Of a DNA stretch of 32,945 nt, positions 31,327 through 32,945 are shown piece after piece (the stretch's first letter is position 1; each line of letters starts with the position of its first letter). Made by a program: the position numbers and the translations under genes. The DNA is from Gnomoniopsis sp. IMI 355080 (taxonomy: Eukaryota > Ascomycota > Sordariomycetes > Diaporthales > Gnomoniaceae), in the NCBI GenBank assembly GCA_027946555.1, contig JAPEVC010000313.1, positions 1-32,945 of the forward strand. Direction: 5' to 3'. The notes beneath the pieces are model-generated. The model was not told where the DNA came from. It saw only the letters and a program-made list of their open reading frames with translations, and did not search any database.

Positions 31327-32945
31327 TCAAGGGATAGGGGAGTCGCACTTAGCAGGCTGGGGTTGATAGTTTGCTTCGTACTCCTCAATCTCATCTAGAT
31401 TTTTCAGTAGATCCACCTCCTCAGGTTTGTAATATGTTGAGCGTTTCAATATCTTGTATCCGATGTAGAGAAGCGGAACAATACCGACCATGGTGTATCT
31501 ATAGACGAATGGATTAGCAAGACTCTAAGAAACGCAAAGCGCGAGGCATGAGGCCCAGCGCAGATTGCTACTCACGAGAACAGAAACGTCGGGACATCCC
31601 AATTTCCTGGCAAGAATACGGTGTACCCGCCCACGAAAGTCATGATGAAAGTGCCCACAAGCCCGTACCAAGCTGCGAAAGGCTGTGGTAGCGGACCTTT
31701 GTATGGCAAGCTGTCTCTCGAGATACCCTGTGCTTTCAACGCCTCAAAAAACCTGATATAGGTGAAGCACATGGCACTGAAATTAATGAGCTGACTCGCA
31801 GTCACAAGGCTGACGAACCAGCTAAGGACAACTGCAGAGTTATTGGACACCTGCAGGAACGACAGCAGCGATATTAAAAGTACCAGGAGGACCGCGTTGA
31901 ACGGGACGCCGTTCTTCGTGCACTTTGCGAAAATCTTGGGAGCCTTTCCCTCTAGAGCAAGGCCCATGAGAGACCGGGACGCACAGTATACGTAGCTATT
32001 CCCCGCGGAAAACGCTGCTGTGAGGACCATGGCGTTGACAATGTCCGGAAGTACACGGATCTGTAGGCGATTCATGGCAACCACATAGGGGCTTGCTGCT
32101 GCACCAGGGGCGCCAGATTCAAAAGCAGCCGCCATCTCTTCGTCATTGTACGGCACAAGAATACCCACTGCAAGAGACCCCAAGACGAAGAATGCAGTGA
32201 GTCGGTAAAATACCGCATTATAGGCGCGTGGCATCACAGCACGGGGGTTGATAGTTTCTCCAGCGGCCATGGACACGTAATCAGGCCTGCACATAGTCAG
32301 TCAGCAAGCTTCCTTTCGAAAGGTAGCAATGAACCTTACCCAGCAATGGTAAAGGATGCAAGTATAAGACATTGCAGAAAACCCAAAAACCTTCCCAGAC
32401 TCCCTTCGCGATACAGCTCGGCAAACGAGCCGGGATTCTGCCAGTATGTGAAGCCGAATCTCTCGCCTAGCGGGTTACCACCCAACATCGCGACAAAGGT
32501 GAAGACAATGAGAGCGACTATAAGGATTACTTTGCCCAAGGCTGCCCAGAACTCGGACTCCCCATACCATTCAACGGCGAGAAGGTTGATCAATGCATAG
32601 AGAACGATGACAATCGCTATGATGCCTCCTGCCGGGACGATGTCGCCTAAGGTCATGTCAACGTCAAGTCTTATAGACTGCATTATCTCACTGTGCACCA
32701 TTCAGATCTCAGACTTACTCCAGTAGTGAATGATCAAATTACAAGCAGTGACCTCAAATGGAACCAGGGCCGCTTCGAAGACAAAGAAGTTCCAACCTGC
32801 CGCAAAGCCGAACGCTTCGTCCACATATCTTCCTGCAAAGCGCACAAATGGACTTGATATCGGAAGATATGTTACCTGTCACTTCTATGTCAGCCATGAA
32901 GCTCGTGAGATCAGACCTCTACCTCACAAACGACAGGTCTCCATT
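31327..32945 (-). CDS. Amino-acid permease, APC superfamily (YAT family); 5' end outside window
   Basis: Predicted exons 32928-32945 (partial), 32719-32875, 32340-32646, 31576-32286 and 31327-31498; introns are 52, 72, 53 and 77 bp. About 454 C-terminal residues of an expected 550 or so are visible. It is a plasma-membrane proton/amino-acid symporter by family. Visible hallmarks include RFAGRYVDEAFGFAAGWNFF, EWYGESEFWAALGKVILI, RFGFTYWQNPGSF, AAGETINPRAVMPRAYNAVF, FSAGNSYVYCASRSLMGLAL and QPFAAWYGLVGTFIM. About ten membrane spans remain. The cytosolic tail has the PEEVDLLKNLDEIEEYEANY motif seen in these fungal permeases. Substrate cannot be read from sequence; resemblance to dicarboxylic and general fungal permeases is from memory. 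The missing N-terminus would hold the first membrane spans. Confidence 0.9.

Overview
The window looks like nuclear DNA of a filamentous ascomycete (Pezizomycotina). Genes are split by short introns (about 50-140 bp, one near 300 bp) with GT...AG ends and CTGAC/CTAAC-like branch sites. Genes lie on both strands without operons. Families such as the Zn(II)2Cys6 regulator, the homeobox-plus-C2H2 regulator and the YAT-type amino-acid permease are typical of these fungi. I cannot place it to class. All exon joins were worked out by eye from frame, splice sites and family knowledge.

Layout. 1-1652 (-): partial four-pass membrane protein of unknown function. 2288-3944 (+): mitochondrial NADPH:adrenodoxin reductase, convergent with 4056-5210 (-), ETF alpha subunit. 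5736-7995 (+): SWIRM/SANT subunit of a SWI/SNF-RSC remodeller, followed in the same frame by an open 148-codon Gly/Gln/Pro-rich tail. 9720-11866 (+): carnitine acetyltransferase with a predicted mitochondrial leader exon, an internal second start and a C-terminal SKL. 12464-14236 (-): adenylyl cyclase-associated protein. 16460-18879 (-): Zn2Cys6 transcription factor. 18880-23396: a gene-poor 4.5 kb stretch. 23397-27271 (-): five-exon homeobox/C2H2 regulator with five degenerate helical repeats. 28384-29337 (-): histidinol phosphatase. 30022-31158 (+): acetamidase/formamidase-family protein, convergent with 31327-32945 (-), an amino-acid permease that runs off the right edge.

How the genes relate. 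Three neighbours serve organelle redox and acyl metabolism: adrenodoxin reductase, ETF alpha and carnitine acetyltransferase. CCTCGG boxes, the known site of the fungal Far/CTF1 fatty-acid regulators, occur upstream of ETF alpha and carnitine acetyltransferase. At the right end are nitrogen and amino-acid functions. The shared HIS2/amidase promoter holds a perfect TGACTCA (cross-pathway control type) and two AGATAA sites (AreA type). The rest is ordinary housekeeping and regulation.

The least explained observations are the in-frame tail behind the RSC8-like stop codon, the predicted leader exon giving dual targeting of carnitine acetyltransferase, the five CENP-B-HTH-like repeats in the homeobox protein, and a family of palindromic ACCTAGGT-type motifs that I noticed only between genes. 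I found no clear defence system, CRISPR array, transposon, tRNA or rRNA.
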